Assembly (NCBI GenBank): GCA_017478025.1
Contig: JAFVGZ010000003.1
Location: 1-64,000 of the forward strand
Direction of reading: 5' to 3'
Source of the DNA: Prevotella sp.
GTDB taxonomy: Bacteria; Bacteroidota; Bacteroidia; Bacteroidales; Bacteroidaceae
Length of the DNA: 64,000 nucleotides
Part shown: positions 1 to 9,077 of the stretch, in pieces
Layout: each line of letters opens with the position of its first letter
Numbering within the stretch: the first letter of the stretch is position 1
Notes under the pieces: model-generated
Database searches by the model: none
Told to the model about the DNA's origin: nothing
Seen by the model: only the letters and a program-made list of their open reading frames with translations
Translations under genes and position numbers: made by a program

Positions 1-408
1 TCTAATTCGAGTTTTTTATTATTATCAAGAATGGATAGAATTATAGAATTATTTCCCTTGCCGTGCGCCAGCCTAATTCTCTAATTCTCTAATTCGAGAT
101 CTTTTTATTATTATCAAGAATGGATAGAATTTTAGAATTATTTCCCTTGCCGTGCGCCAGCCTAATTCTCTAATTCTCTAATTCGAGATCTTTTTATTAT
201 CATCAAGAATGGATAGAATTTTAGAATTATTTCCCTTACCGTGCGCCAGCCTAATTCTCTAATTCTCTAATTCGAGTTTTTATTATTATCAAGAATGGAT
301 AGAATTATAGAATTATTTCCCTTACCGTGCGCCAGCCTAATTCTCTAATTCTCTAATTCGAGATCTTTTTATTATCATCAAGAATGGATAGAATTATAGA
401 ATTCTAGT
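1..408. repeat. Tandem array of 86-89-bp units
   Basis: About 4.6 direct copies. The shared AATTCGAG block begins at 4, 91, 180, 269 and 355, giving steps of 87, 89, 89 and 86 bp. Each unit has an A/T block with AAGAATGGATAGAATT, then TTTCCCTTRCCGTGCGCCAG, and ends in a short octamer run of CTAATTCT. Copies differ by a few substitutions and by an optional ATC after CGAG. No ORF spans it. The array begins at or before the window edge, so its true length is unknown. Confidence 0.9.
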
Positions 409-454
409 TTCTGATGTTAACAAAAAACCATAAAACCCCTCTCCTGATGGCTGC

Positions 455-657
455 GGCTCTTCGAGCCTTTATCGTGCTGATGTCCTGGCATTGTGTTGAG
501 AGCCAGCTCTCGCACAAGCCCTGACCTCATCACTCGTTGCTCCGCAACCAAAGCCATCACTCGAGGCAAAAACACCGTTCGTTTCACTCACTAAAAAACA
601 CCATCCGGAATATGTGTTAGTGTCACTTCGTGACAGAAATCCTTGGCGCTATGCGCC
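455..657. repeat. Cluster of five minimal hairpins
   Basis: Five perfect short inverted repeats with 2-3-nt loops lie within about 200 bp: GGCTC-TTC-GAGCC (455-467), GAGAGC-CA-GCTCTC (498-511), GTTGC-TCC-GCAAC (536-548), TGTCAC-TTC-GTGACA (621-635) and GGCGC-TAT-GCGCC (645-657). No coding frame explains them. Function unknown. Confidence 0.6.
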
Positions 658-956
658 TGAAATCTGTTTCAAAATCTTTCAAAAAAGATTTGTGAGGATT
701 TTGAAAAAAATTCGAAGTGTGAATTTTTGAAAGAAATTCGAATAATTAGAATAATAAGCTGGCGCAATTGGGGTTGGACAGTCCGCATGGTTATTATTCT
801 CATTTTTGCTCATTTCTTTCAATTTCTCCCACGTTCCGCATGGTAATTCTTCACTTTTAAACTTCGTTTGACTTTCCTCACGCTCGGCCATTGATGCGAG
901 CATCATGGCTCTCGCTTAATCGGAAAGTTCATTTTTCACTCTTCACTTTCACATGT

Positions 957-1193
957 GCAAAGGTACTCATTATTTCTTTCCGTTTCTGAAAATCGCGAAA
1001 AAACTGCTCCACTTTAACATCCGTTTACACGGCTTTTTAACATTTAGCCATCCTTCGATGTGCGATATAGCAATGGTAGATGAATAAGCCCCTGAAAGCA
1101 TATAAATAGCAAGGTAATAGCATTGAGATAACCACCTAAAAACAAAGGTTTTATACCGTAAAACGCCCGCTTTGAAAACGACTGAAAATGTGG
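957..1193 (-). repeat. Dispersed ~238-bp repeat, copy A
   Basis: Read on the minus strand, this segment is highly similar to 59565-59802 read on the plus strand. Shared blocks include CCACATTTTCAG at one end, ACCTTTGTTTTTAGG, ATTGCTATATCGCACATCGA, TGTTAAAGTGGAGCAG, and a terminal TAnnTTTGCA that matches a Bacteroidetes -7 element. A 95-codon minus-strand frame overlaps it but is not preserved as a gene. Confidence 0.8.
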
Positions 1194-1297
1194 AGATTAC
1201 ATCAGCATGGCAAGAAATGAAAAATGTATAACATTTTATTACAAGAAAACACGGCATTAACAGTTGAAAGGTTTGTTAACTTTTTTACATGTATCTC

Positions 1298-1495
1298 AAA
1301 AGTGGACAAGTGGACAAGTGGACAAGTGGACATTTTATGATAGAGACAACACATAACAACTCAAAACACATATTATAATGTACGTATGTATATAATAATG
1401 TACGCATAAGAATCTTTTTTTATTATATTATTATCCTCTCTCATATTCCTATTGATTATTTGTCCACTTGTCCACTTGTCCACTTGTCCACTTTT
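1298..1495. repeat. Long inverted repeat with octamer-array arms
   Basis: The left arm (1298-1332) is four GTGGACAA-type octamers in tandem. The right arm (1461-1495) is its exact reverse complement, 35 bp perfect. The 128-bp centre is A/T rich and contains two TAATGTACG motifs. The design matches the inverted repeat at 59018-59187, although the arm sequence differs. Confidence 0.85.
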
Positions 1496-1681
1496 TTGAA
1501 TAATTGTACTAAAAAAGGCTTTTATTATTTTTGGCATATCAAATAAAAATTGTACTTTTGCAAGCGATATTTGAAAACCTGATCAGACTTCTACAGACCG
1601 AAAACATGCATCTAAATAAAAAGTTGCCCCCCCCCAACTCGGAGTAATTCCAGCAGGGATTTCTCATTTAGGCAGGACTAT

Positions 1682-1728
1682 CACAGCCCCGCAGCACTTG
1701 TCATACGTACCAGTGTTGCGGGGCTGTG
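1682..1728. other. 12-bp stem-loop ahead of a gene remnant
   Basis: CACAGCCCCGCA (1682-1693) pairs perfectly with TGCGGGGCTGTG (1717-1728) around a 23-nt loop. No U-run follows, so it is unlike a terminator. It lies about 25 bp upstream of the short frame at 1754 and could be a leader structure or part of a mobile or duplicated segment. Confidence 0.5.
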
Positions 1729-1753
1729 GCGTGTCTGTAGGTGACGTGGCGCA

Positions 1754-1858
1754 ATGGAAAATACGATAACCATACCTATCAGCGAGCATGGCTATGCCGC
1801 CTTCTCTGCCCCGGTGCCTCTTGACTTCGGTTCTGTGCCCGATTGCGAAGAAGGGTGA
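1754..1858 (+). pseudogene. Short frame resembling a surface-protein domain remnant
   Basis: A 34-residue frame reads MENTITIPISEHGYAAFS and continues to a TGA at 1856. The pattern of isoleucine/threonine beta strand, Gly-Tyr-Ala, then PLDF resembles the start of small beta domains seen at the end of Bacteroidales cell-surface proteins. No signal peptide or complete domain is visible, so a decayed fragment is the likeliest reading. It could also be a genuine small ORF with its own leader hairpin. The family resemblance is from memory and weak. Confidence 0.3.
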
Positions 1859-1968
1859 TAAGGAACAGAGACATTGTGATTTTGCCGATATGTTATCGCC
1901 ATGTGCAAACAAAGGTTAAAGTGAGGCAGAAAAATTGTGATTTTCGGAAATGAAAGATTTTTATTTGT

Positions 1969-1976
1969 ATCTTTGC
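1969..1976 (+). promoter_or_regulatory. Predicted -7 element for the WG-repeat gene
   Basis: TATCTTTG matches the Bacteroidetes -7 consensus TAnnTTTG and lies 46-55 bp upstream of the two candidate ATG codons (2023 and 2032). The -33 element is not clear. Confidence 0.55.
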
Positions 1977-2022
1977 AAACAAGAAGAAATCCATTCGGAA
2001 GCCACTACAAAAATAAAACATA

Positions 2023-3468
2023 ATGTTCTCTATGAATAAGACTCCATTGATTACATACAAATCTATTCTAAGGCTGTCGTTCTGCTTTTTACTTGCGTGC
2101 TTTTCATTGCTCGTATATGGACAGGCTCTCACGCCACAGAGTAATGATGCAGGCAAGTGGGGTTTTGTGGACGACCAGGGGATTATGGTGATTCCCTATG
2201 AGTATGACGAGGTTTCTCCCTTTGTGAATGGCAGCGCTGCCGTAGAGAAGAATGATCATTACGGTCTGATAGATGAGTCAGGACGAGAGCTGGGCCGTGG
2301 ACTGGCATATGGTGGCATAGACCTCGTAGGCACTCATAGTGTGTATCGCGTGGAGTTGCGTGGAAAGTTGGGACTGATAGACTCGCAGGGACGTGAACTG
2401 TTGCCTGCCGACTGCGACGCCATTGTGTTGGAAGATGATTTTGTGAGTTTCGGACATCATCTGCATACTCCATCAGCCACAGTAGGCATCATAGACTACA
2501 CGGGCAGGACCATATTGCCCGAAGGGATTATGACACAGACCTACCCTCTGTCAGACGGTGTCGTGCTGGGAAAAGGCGCGAGCAAGACAGAGGGGAAACA
2601 GATATGGAAACTCTATGATACGGTGCGGGGTAACACGATAGAGTTGCCGTCATCCCAGGATATCCAATATGCCCCTTTCCATTGCGGCTATGCGCTTGTA
2701 ACGGAGAATCCGAAGAAGAAGTATTTCATAGACTGCAAAGGAAAGAAATGTTCGCCAGACTATGAGTTCGTCGGAGAGCTGCAGGAGGGCCACTACGTGG
2801 TGAGTATGGACGGCCTCTACGGTGTGATAGATTCTCTTCTCAAGGAGCGTGTGCCGTGTAAATATGAAGCAGGCGGAAAGAAGGTCAGCGAGGGACTGTG
2901 GAACACGATGGTGGACGAAGAGTGGGGTTATCTGGACATGCAGGGAAAGAATGTCATTCCGTTCCATTACGATATGTCGCAGCCATTCTATAAGGGATAT
3001 GCATACGTCAGCCAGATGATGGGCACAGAGATGCGATTCGGCCTCATCAACCGTCAGGGCAACATGGTTGTGCCTGCAAAATGGGAAGACATACTCTACG
3101 ACCCGTTCGGACAGAAGACACTCGGTACGGTATGGGTGGCATCAGGCTCGAAGTACAGTCGTCTTGACCTGGGCAGCAGCCAGCTGTCCCATCAGCCGGG
3201 TTACAGCTCCGTGCTATTTGACGGAGAGGGCAATAGCATCGTTTGCTCTAACGGCAAATGGGGCTGTGTGGATGCCAATGGAGAACTTCTGATACCCGTC
3301 AGTATAGACAGCGAGGGATCTGTAATGAATATGATAAAACGAATCAGGCAAGGTGGTCTAACGCATCTGACACCGATAGCGTTTCGTCGGCTGATGATAT
3401 ACGAGAACAGTAAGCGTAATGCCCACGCACTCTCTGACAGGATAGACGACAGTCTGTGGGATTTCTAA
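2023..3468 (+). CDS. WG-repeat exported protein
   Basis: This 481-residue protein has an N-terminal signal peptide (basic residues, then a hydrophobic run ending VYGQA). The rest is a series of WG/KWG repeats: WGFVDDQG, YGLIDESG, LGLIDSQG, VGIIDYTG, YGVIDSLL, WGYLDMQG, FGLINRQG and WGCVDANG are readable in order. WG-repeat proteins are thought to form beta-propeller-like scaffolds and usually have no known enzymatic role. ATG codons at 2023 and 2032 are both possible; the second gives a more usual signal peptide. Two further exported-protein genes follow on the same strand after gaps of 18 and 36 nt, so the three may form an operon. The partner or ligand cannot be read from sequence. Confidence 0.85.
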   Translation: MFSMNKTPLITYKSILRLSFCFLLACFSLLVYGQALTPQSNDAGKWGFVDDQGIMVIPYEYDEVSPFVNGSAAVEKNDHYGLIDESGRELGRGLAYGGIDLVGTHSVYRVELRGKLGLIDSQGRELLPADCDAIVLEDDFVSFGHHLHTPSATVGIIDYTGRTILPEGIMTQTYPLSDGVVLGKGASKTEGKQIWKLYDTVRGNTIELPSSQDIQYAPFHCGYALVTENPKKKYFIDCKGKKCSPDYEFVGELQEGHYVVSMDGLYGVIDSLLKERVPCKYEAGGKKVSEGLWNTMVDEEWGYLDMQGKNVIPFHYDMSQPFYKGYAYVSQMMGTEMRFGLINRQGNMVVPAKWEDILYDPFGQKTLGTVWVASGSKYSRLDLGSSQLSHQPGYSSVLFDGEGNSIVCSNGKWGCVDANGELLIPVSIDSEGSVMNMIKRIRQGGLTHLTPIAFRRLMIYENSKRNAHALSDRIDDSLWDF

Positions 3469-3486
3469 CGATTAAAGACATTGACT

Positions 3487-4743
3487 ATGAGAAAGACTAT
3501 GATCCTATTCATCGCCGTCTTTATATCGTGGCAGGCGGCACCGGCTCAGGACGATATGAAATATCGCCGCAGTTCCATCTACAGCATGATGGTGAAGCAC
3601 GACAAACAGAAGTTTGCCGAAGATATAGGCAAGGTGTTTCTTGAGATGCCTGTGCCGGACAAGTATAATGACCACGATCTGAGTGTCAAGATTGTTTCGG
3701 TCAGCGACAAGAAACTGGAAGACAATGCCGGTATAACGGAGTTCCTGGATCGAAATATGATAGCCAGCCGCCTGGTGGGAAAATGGTTCAACCGCAATGT
3801 GCTGACGGGGCAGTGTGACATGCAGTTGGTAAAAGATCGGGGACTATACAACGCATCGGAGTTTGACAAGGAGTTGGCCAGCCGCTCGCAGCGAGGAACA
3901 GCATTGCTGGAGGATGCCGGCGAAGATCTCATAGGCAACACTTTTGTCCTGGTCAACGATATCAGATATATTGACCGTTCCAAGGGCTCGGCGACCATCG
4001 GTCTGATTCTCAAGATTGTGGGAGCAGGCTTGCAGGCTATGCAGGATGCACAGGCCATGAAGTCTTCTGGCAACAACCGGTATAACAGATACACGCCTCA
4101 GAGACCTTCTATAAAGGAAGGATTCGACGGATTGGCGGAGATGGCAGAGTCGTATAAGGGCTTCAAGGTAAAGATACACAGCTATCTCTATCGGTTGGTG
4201 TGGGATGATGAGACGGCATCGCGATTTTATAAGGATGCATACACCGACCGTGATAATGGTGCGAAGCGTGACAACTTCGAACGTCAACGCGGTTCCTACA
4301 GGCTGGAGTATGTGGGAGAGCAGGAAAGCAGCGGCAGTAAAATTTCGTTTATGGGTATCAAGGAAGAGGAGCCTCTGCTCATGGTGCGTAAGGCCTGCCA
4401 GCGGGCACTCGATGAGAACGTGGCCAACCTGCAGAAGAACTTCGATGTCTTCAAGGTGAAAGTTCCGTTGTCACAGACGGAGCCCATCAAGGCATCAATA
4501 GGTCGCAAGGAAGGGATGACAGACAATTCCAAGTATGAAGTGCTGCAGCCGGTAGAAGACGACAAGGGCCACACGACCTATAAGCGTGTCGGAACCATCG
4601 TGCCGGAGAAAGGAAAGATATGGGACAACCGCTTTATGGCTGCCGAAGAGAAGGCACAGGGATGCGACCTCGGAGCGACAACATTCCGCAAGGTCAGCGG
4701 CGGAACATTCTATCCGGGCATGCTGATACGCGAAATAAGATAA
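3487..4743 (+). CDS. Exported protein of unknown function
   Basis: I do not recognise this family. The protein has 418 residues when started at the ATG at 3487; an in-frame TTG six bases earlier is a less likely start. Residues 1 to about 20 (MRKTMILFIAVFISWQAAPA) form a signal peptide. The remainder is soluble-looking, with charged helical stretches and a polar Asn/Arg/Pro-rich segment near residues 195-210. There are no Cys clusters and no later membrane segments. It lies 18 nt after the WG-repeat gene and 36 nt before the Sel1-repeat gene, which suggests cotranscription and a shared periplasmic or surface role. The function is inferred only from this context. Confidence 0.8.
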   Translation: MRKTMILFIAVFISWQAAPAQDDMKYRRSSIYSMMVKHDKQKFAEDIGKVFLEMPVPDKYNDHDLSVKIVSVSDKKLEDNAGITEFLDRNMIASRLVGKWFNRNVLTGQCDMQLVKDRGLYNASEFDKELASRSQRGTALLEDAGEDLIGNTFVLVNDIRYIDRSKGSATIGLILKIVGAGLQAMQDAQAMKSSGNNRYNRYTPQRPSIKEGFDGLAEMAESYKGFKVKIHSYLYRLVWDDETASRFYKDAYTDRDNGAKRDNFERQRGSYRLEYVGEQESSGSKISFMGIKEEEPLLMVRKACQRALDENVANLQKNFDVFKVKVPLSQTEPIKASIGRKEGMTDNSKYEVLQPVEDDKGHTTYKRVGTIVPEKGKIWDNRFMAAEEKAQGCDLGATTFRKVSGGTFYPGMLIREIR

Positions 4744-4779
4744 TACTATTATATATATTCACCTAAACTAAAATACATT

Positions 4780-6336
4780 ATGAAAACAAACCGTATTATT
4801 ATCACACTGATGTGTCTGTTCTTCGTTTTGGGCATACGGGCAGAGGACAGCAAGGAGATGAAGAAACTCGTCAAGGTGGCGGTAAAGGCATTGAAGGAAA
4901 AAAGCGATGCCAAGGAGTTGCAGGCTGTTGAGAAGGAGGTTCAGAATGTCATTGCCAAACACCCGGAGGAGACAGGCAAGGCTCACAGCTATTTGGCAGA
5001 AGTGTATGGGCAATCCAAAAGCACAGAAATTAGGGACGACACAAAGGCATATAAGTGGTATCGTCAGGCATTGACAGAACTGCCAGAGGGAGACAGACAA
5101 CTCGGATATGTATATCACAACATCGGATTATACTTCGAAAAAGGAAAAGTGGTTACACAGAATTTCGATTCCGCCTACGTGTATTTTGAAAAGGCACAGG
5201 AGATAGACAAAATCCACATTGGGGGATATGCCCAATTGATACAGACAGGACTTGGAACAAATCAGGACCCCGTCTATGCTCTGACATGCTATATGGAAGG
5301 CATAGCAGCGGGTATTGACTGCTATGCCAATGCCACGACTCTGTGTCACGTCTTTGAGCAGGAACTCAACGGCACTCTCGACAGGGAGGCCAAAGAGTTG
5401 CACGATATGTTTTTTACAAAACGAATGGAAGAAGACAATCCTGCAGCACTGAAATACCTTAAGGAGGCAGCAGCCCGAAATTACCTTCCTGCCCTATATG
5501 ACCTTGGAACCACGCTGTACAAAGGCGATATGGGCGAGCAGGATAAGGCTGTGGGGCTTGACTACCTGAAAAAGGCAGCCGACGCAGGATACGAGATAGC
5601 ATGCCACAATTATGGCAGTTTCAGTTATGACTATAAGCACAATGATGGCAATGGGCACAGCATAGATGAGGCAATGCAATTCTACAGAGAGTCTATGCCG
5701 TACTACGAGAAGGGAGCAGAATTAGGCTTCGCCCCTTCGCAAATGGCATTTGCAAACATGTATTTCATAGGGCTTGGAGTCGATAAAGATATGGACAAGG
5801 CCTACATCTATGCTAAGGCAGCAACCAATCAAGGAAATGACAAAATGGATAAGGATCAATGGAATTTGTGGGATTTATTCCATCCTATCCTAATCCACGC
5901 CTCTGCAAAGACTATCCTTGAAAAGGTTATCGGTCCCGATACAAAGAAAACGGAGCTACTCGATCGCAAACTCAGCGCAGATAAGAGACAGGAGCTGGAT
6001 GCTGCGGCAGCAAAGTTGCCAACGCTGAATCAGTATGTCACCAAACTGCTGAACCAGTATGCCGCCAGCGCTTCTATCTCCCTCGGAACGAAAGCCTCCA
6101 CCTCTGCCGAGAAGGAGCAGCAGCTGGGTAAGGCAATGGTTGGAAGCGCAGCAGCCAATGCTGAATTCTATCAGGGCCAGTACGATAAACTGGGCCGTCA
6201 AGTGCGCAAGGCTCTGAAGGCAGAGACTCCAGACCATGAACTCATCGCTTCCATGCAGGCTACGATGAAGCGTTATGCCAAAGAAGCAACCGACAAAGGT
6301 TTCACAATCGAACGTAGCGAATGGGAAACAAAATAG
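4780..6336 (+). CDS. Sel1/TPR-like repeat exported protein
   Basis: This 518-residue protein begins with a signal peptide (MKTNRIIITLMCLFFVLGIRA). It contains several Sel1-type helical repeats, recognised by alternating small residues and an A-x-x-x-Y-K/G-G pattern: ALYDLGTTLYKGD followed by YLKKAADAGYEIACHNYG, and MAFANMYFIGLGVDKD followed by AYIYAKAATNQG. The earlier part (about 60-150) resembles TPR hairpins. Such solenoids usually scaffold protein complexes. The C-terminal 130 residues are Ala/Lys rich and probably helical. It is the last of three exported-protein genes on this strand and is followed by a strong terminator at 6418. Confidence 0.8.
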   Translation: MKTNRIIITLMCLFFVLGIRAEDSKEMKKLVKVAVKALKEKSDAKELQAVEKEVQNVIAKHPEETGKAHSYLAEVYGQSKSTEIRDDTKAYKWYRQALTELPEGDRQLGYVYHNIGLYFEKGKVVTQNFDSAYVYFEKAQEIDKIHIGGYAQLIQTGLGTNQDPVYALTCYMEGIAAGIDCYANATTLCHVFEQELNGTLDREAKELHDMFFTKRMEEDNPAALKYLKEAAARNYLPALYDLGTTLYKGDMGEQDKAVGLDYLKKAADAGYEIACHNYGSFSYDYKHNDGNGHSIDEAMQFYRESMPYYEKGAELGFAPSQMAFANMYFIGLGVDKDMDKAYIYAKAATNQGNDKMDKDQWNLWDLFHPILIHASAKTILEKVIGPDTKKTELLDRKLSADKRQELDAAAAKLPTLNQYVTKLLNQYAASASISLGTKASTSAEKEQQLGKAMVGSAAANAEFYQGQYDKLGRQVRKALKAETPDHELIASMQATMKRYAKEATDKGFTIERSEWETK

Positions 6337-6417
6337 CATAGAGATTTTGTCACAAAAATACCTCGCGCGACTGTAAGTTTTCGAGAGGCACAAAAAAGAG
6401 CACCGACATAATGGTAT

Positions 6418-6450
6418 GAACCCCGGAAGTTAAAAAAACTTTCGGGGTTC
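6418..6450. terminator. Bidirectional terminator between converging genes
   Basis: GAACCCCGGAAGTT pairs with AACTTTCGGGGTTC (one mismatch) around a short A-rich loop. It lies between the Sel1-repeat gene (+) and murF-alr (-), which converge here. Confidence 0.7.
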
Positions 6451-6492
6451 ATCATGTCACTCGTTGCTCCAGGAGTGGCGCAGATAGAGTCT

Positions 6493-9042
6493 TTAGTCTT
6501 TGTAGTATATGCGGCGTACACGGGGACTGATGGAGGTGAGGATTTCGTAGGGGATGGTGCCGAGTTTGTCGGAGAGGATTGTGACGGGGAGGTTGTCACC
6601 GAAGATTTCTACGCTGTCGCCTTCCTGACAGTCGATATCCGTGACGTCTATCATGGCGACGTCCATGCAGATGTTGCCAACGTATTGCGCCTGTTGCCCG
6701 TTGACGAGGCAGTAGGCGTTTCTGTTGCCTAAGCGTCTGTCCAGTCCGTCGGCATAGCCTATGGGGATAGCGGCGATGCGGCTGTCGCGCTCCAGGGTGG
6801 TGCGACGCGAGTAGCCGATAGTGTCGCCTGCGGGGATGGAGTGGATCTGGAGGATGGTGGTGCGTAGGGTAGAGACGTTGTGGATGATACGTGAGGTGCG
6901 GGGGTTGATGCCGTAGAGCCCCAGGCCGAGACGCACCATGTCGTGGTGGCGCTCAGGGAAGTGCTCTATGCCTGCGGTGTTGCAGATGTGGCGCAGGATG
7001 TGGTGGGGGAAGGCCTGCTGCAATGCATCGGCACCCTGGCAGAAGAGGTCGTACTGCTGCTGGGAGAAGTCGTTGAAACGGTCTTCGTCGCTGCCCACGA
7101 AGTGTGAGAAGACGGAGCGCGGCGTTACGGCGTTCTGCTGTGTGAGTTCAGCGGTGAGCTGCTCCATGTCTGAGATGGGGTCGAAGCCGAGACGGTGCAT
7201 GCCTGTGTCAAGCTTGATGTGGATGGGCCATCCTGTGATGCCCTCGCGCTGAGCGGCCTGAATCATGGCACGCAGAAGGCGGAAGGAATAGACCTCGGGC
7301 TGCAGGTTGTTGTCGAAGATGGTGCGGAAAGCGGTCATCTCGGGGTTCATCACGATGATGTCTGCCGTGATGCCGGCCTTGCGTAACTCTGCTCCCTCGT
7401 CGGCAACGGCAACGGCGAGGTAATCCACATTGTTCTCCTGCAGCGTCTTGGCCACCTCTATGGCTCCGGCACCGTATGCCTCTGCCTTGATCATACAGCA
7501 TGTCTTGGTGTGGGGCTTGAGGAAGCTTCGATAGAAATTGAGGTTGCCGATGAGGGCGCTGAGGTTTATCTCCATCGTGGTCTCGTGGACCTGGGAGATG
7601 AGCAGGGAGGTGATGTCATCAAAATGGAAGCTGCGTGCTCCCTTGATGAGGATATTCTCGTTGCGCAGGGTGCCGAAGGTGCTTGAGGCAAGAAACTGTG
7701 GGGTATCGCGGTAGTTGACGAAGAGCATCCCCGTGGTCGCGATGCCGGCCTGCAGCAGCGTGGCAGGCGTTATCTGTGTGCCGATGGTGATGAGTTTCTT
7801 GATGCCTCGCTTGATGATGAGCGGCATCACCTGTCGGCAGATCTCCTCGTCGGTCAGTCCTGTCTGCTCGATGTCGCTCAGGATGAGGGTGTTGGACCGC
7901 AGCAGGGTGGTGTGACGGTTGAAGCGTCGCCATGCGAAGTCGAGGGCGATGTCGAGCGAGGGGATGTCGGAGTTGTAGGAGTCGTTGATGAGGATGCAGT
8001 TGTTGCGTGCTTGTATGACCTCAAGACGCATCTCCACGGGTTGCAGCAGCTGCATGCGCTTGTCGAGCTCTGTGGGGGTGAGCCCCATGTGGAGCGCTGC
8101 AGCGGCGCAGAGCAGGGAGTTGTGGACTGCGGCCTTGCTGATGAAGGGGAGGGTGTATTGAGAGGTGAGGGGTGAGGGATGAGGGGTGAAGGTGTAGTGG
8201 ATGGTGGTTTTGCCATCGGGGGTCTCGTCGATGCTGCTGACATAGAAGGTGGCAGCGGGGTTGGTTTGAGAGACGGAGATAAAGGAGGCACAGCCCTCCT
8301 CCGACTCCCCCTTAGGGGGGAGGGACGTTGACTCTGACGATGACGTTGACCTTAACAAAGAAGGGATATCGTTTTCGTCATTATAGATTATGGTGTCGCA
8401 GGAGTTGAAGAGTTGTAGTTTCTCTCGGCATTTCTCTTCGGTTGAGGAGAAATTCTCCTGATGTGCCTGTCCGATGTTGGTGAATATGCCTATGGTGGGG
8501 CTTATGACTGGTGCTATGCGCTGCATCTCACCGGGCCGGCTGATGCCTGCCTCGAAGATGGCTGCCTGTGTGTGGCTGCTGAGGTTCCATACGCTTAGTG
8601 GCACGCCTGTCTGTGAATTGTATGAGCGCGGTGAGCGTGTTACGTTCATGGAAGGTGTGAGGAGTTGGCTGAGCCATTCCTTCACCATTGTCTTGCCGTT
8701 GCTGCCCGTGATGCCTATGACGGGGATTTCGGGGAACTGGCTGCGATGGTGGGCTGCCAGCTGCTGAAGGGCTGCGACGACATCGGTCACGAGCAGGTAG
8801 TTGGCATCGGGCTTGATGTCTTCAGGCAGGTTTGTGACGACAAAGTTGCGCGTGCCTTTGGCGTAGAGCTCGTCGATGTATCGATGTCCGTCGTTGCGCG
8901 ATGTACTGATGGCGAAGAACAGGGTTTCCTCGGGGAAGGTGAGCGAGCGGCTGTCCGTGAGCAGAATGGAGATACTGTAGGGCTTGTCGCCTGTGCGCTG
9001 TGCCCCGATGATGTTAGATATTTCGGCAATGGAGTAGATCAT
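6493..9042 (-). CDS. murF-alr: Bifunctional MurF ligase / alanine racemase
   Basis: This 849-residue fusion supplies D-Ala and adds D-Ala-D-Ala to the UDP-MurNAc-tripeptide in peptidoglycan synthesis. The N-terminal part is a Mur ligase with the ATP loop GSNGKT at 113-118. The alanine racemase part starts near residue 490; the PLP lysine is in MIKAEAYGAG (about K519), and the catalytic Tyr is in the GYSRR stretch. MurF-Alr fusions are usual in Bacteroidetes. Oddly, about residues 234-254 are a low-complexity Ser/Glu/Pro insert. It is encoded by a G/C palindrome of the kind also found between genes (8305-8322), with a GTGAGGG-type purine run at 8163-8190. The start is an ATG. The gene may share a transcript with the glycosidases upstream, although the 65-bp gap carries an octamer repeat. 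Confidence 0.97.
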   Translation of the reverse strand: MIYSIAEISNIIGAQRTGDKPYSISILLTDSRSLTFPEETLFFAISTSRNDGHRYIDELYAKGTRNFVVTNLPEDIKPDANYLLVTDVVAALQQLAAHHRSQFPEIPVIGITGSNGKTMVKEWLSQLLTPSMNVTRSPRSYNSQTGVPLSVWNLSSHTQAAIFEAGISRPGEMQRIAPVISPTIGIFTNIGQAHQENFSSTEEKCREKLQLFNSCDTIIYNDENDIPSLLRSTSSSESTSLPPKGESEEGCASFISVSQTNPAATFYVSSIDETPDGKTTIHYTFTPHPSPLTSQYTLPFISKAAVHNSLLCAAAALHMGLTPTELDKRMQLLQPVEMRLEVIQARNNCILINDSYNSDIPSLDIALDFAWRRFNRHTTLLRSNTLILSDIEQTGLTDEEICRQVMPLIIKRGIKKLITIGTQITPATLLQAGIATTGMLFVNYRDTPQFLASSTFGTLRNENILIKGARSFHFDDITSLLISQVHETTMEINLSALIGNLNFYRSFLKPHTKTCCMIKAEAYGAGAIEVAKTLQENNVDYLAVAVADEGAELRKAGITADIIVMNPEMTAFRTIFDNNLQPEVYSFRLLRAMIQAAQREGITGWPIHIKLDTGMHRLGFDPISDMEQLTAELTQQNAVTPRSVFSHFVGSDEDRFNDFSQQQYDLFCQGADALQQAFPHHILRHICNTAGIEHFPERHHDMVRLGLGLYGINPRTSRIIHNVSTLRTTILQIHSIPAGDTIGYSRRTTLERDSRIAAIPIGYADGLDRRLGNRNAYCLVNGQQAQYVGNICMDVAMIDVTDIDCQEGDSVEIFGDNLPVTILSDKLGTIPYEILTSISPRVRRIYYKD
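8305..8322. repeat. G/C palindrome inside murF-alr
   Basis: CTCCCCC-TTAG-GGGGGAG lies in the coding sequence. With its flanking AGCCCTCC it has the same order of blocks as the copies at 11623-11640, 15612-15646 and 26893-26932. Confidence 0.65.
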
Positions 9043-9077
9043 AATTCAGAATGCATAAATCAGAATGCATGTTTTTT

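Noticed and set aside
1-408. Possible CRISPR array
   Set aside because: Units are 86-89 bp throughout with no repeat/spacer alternation; all parts are repeated.
679-906. 75-codon minus-strand frame
   Set aside because: It lies in repeat-rich DNA with low-complexity ends and has no start or family evidence.
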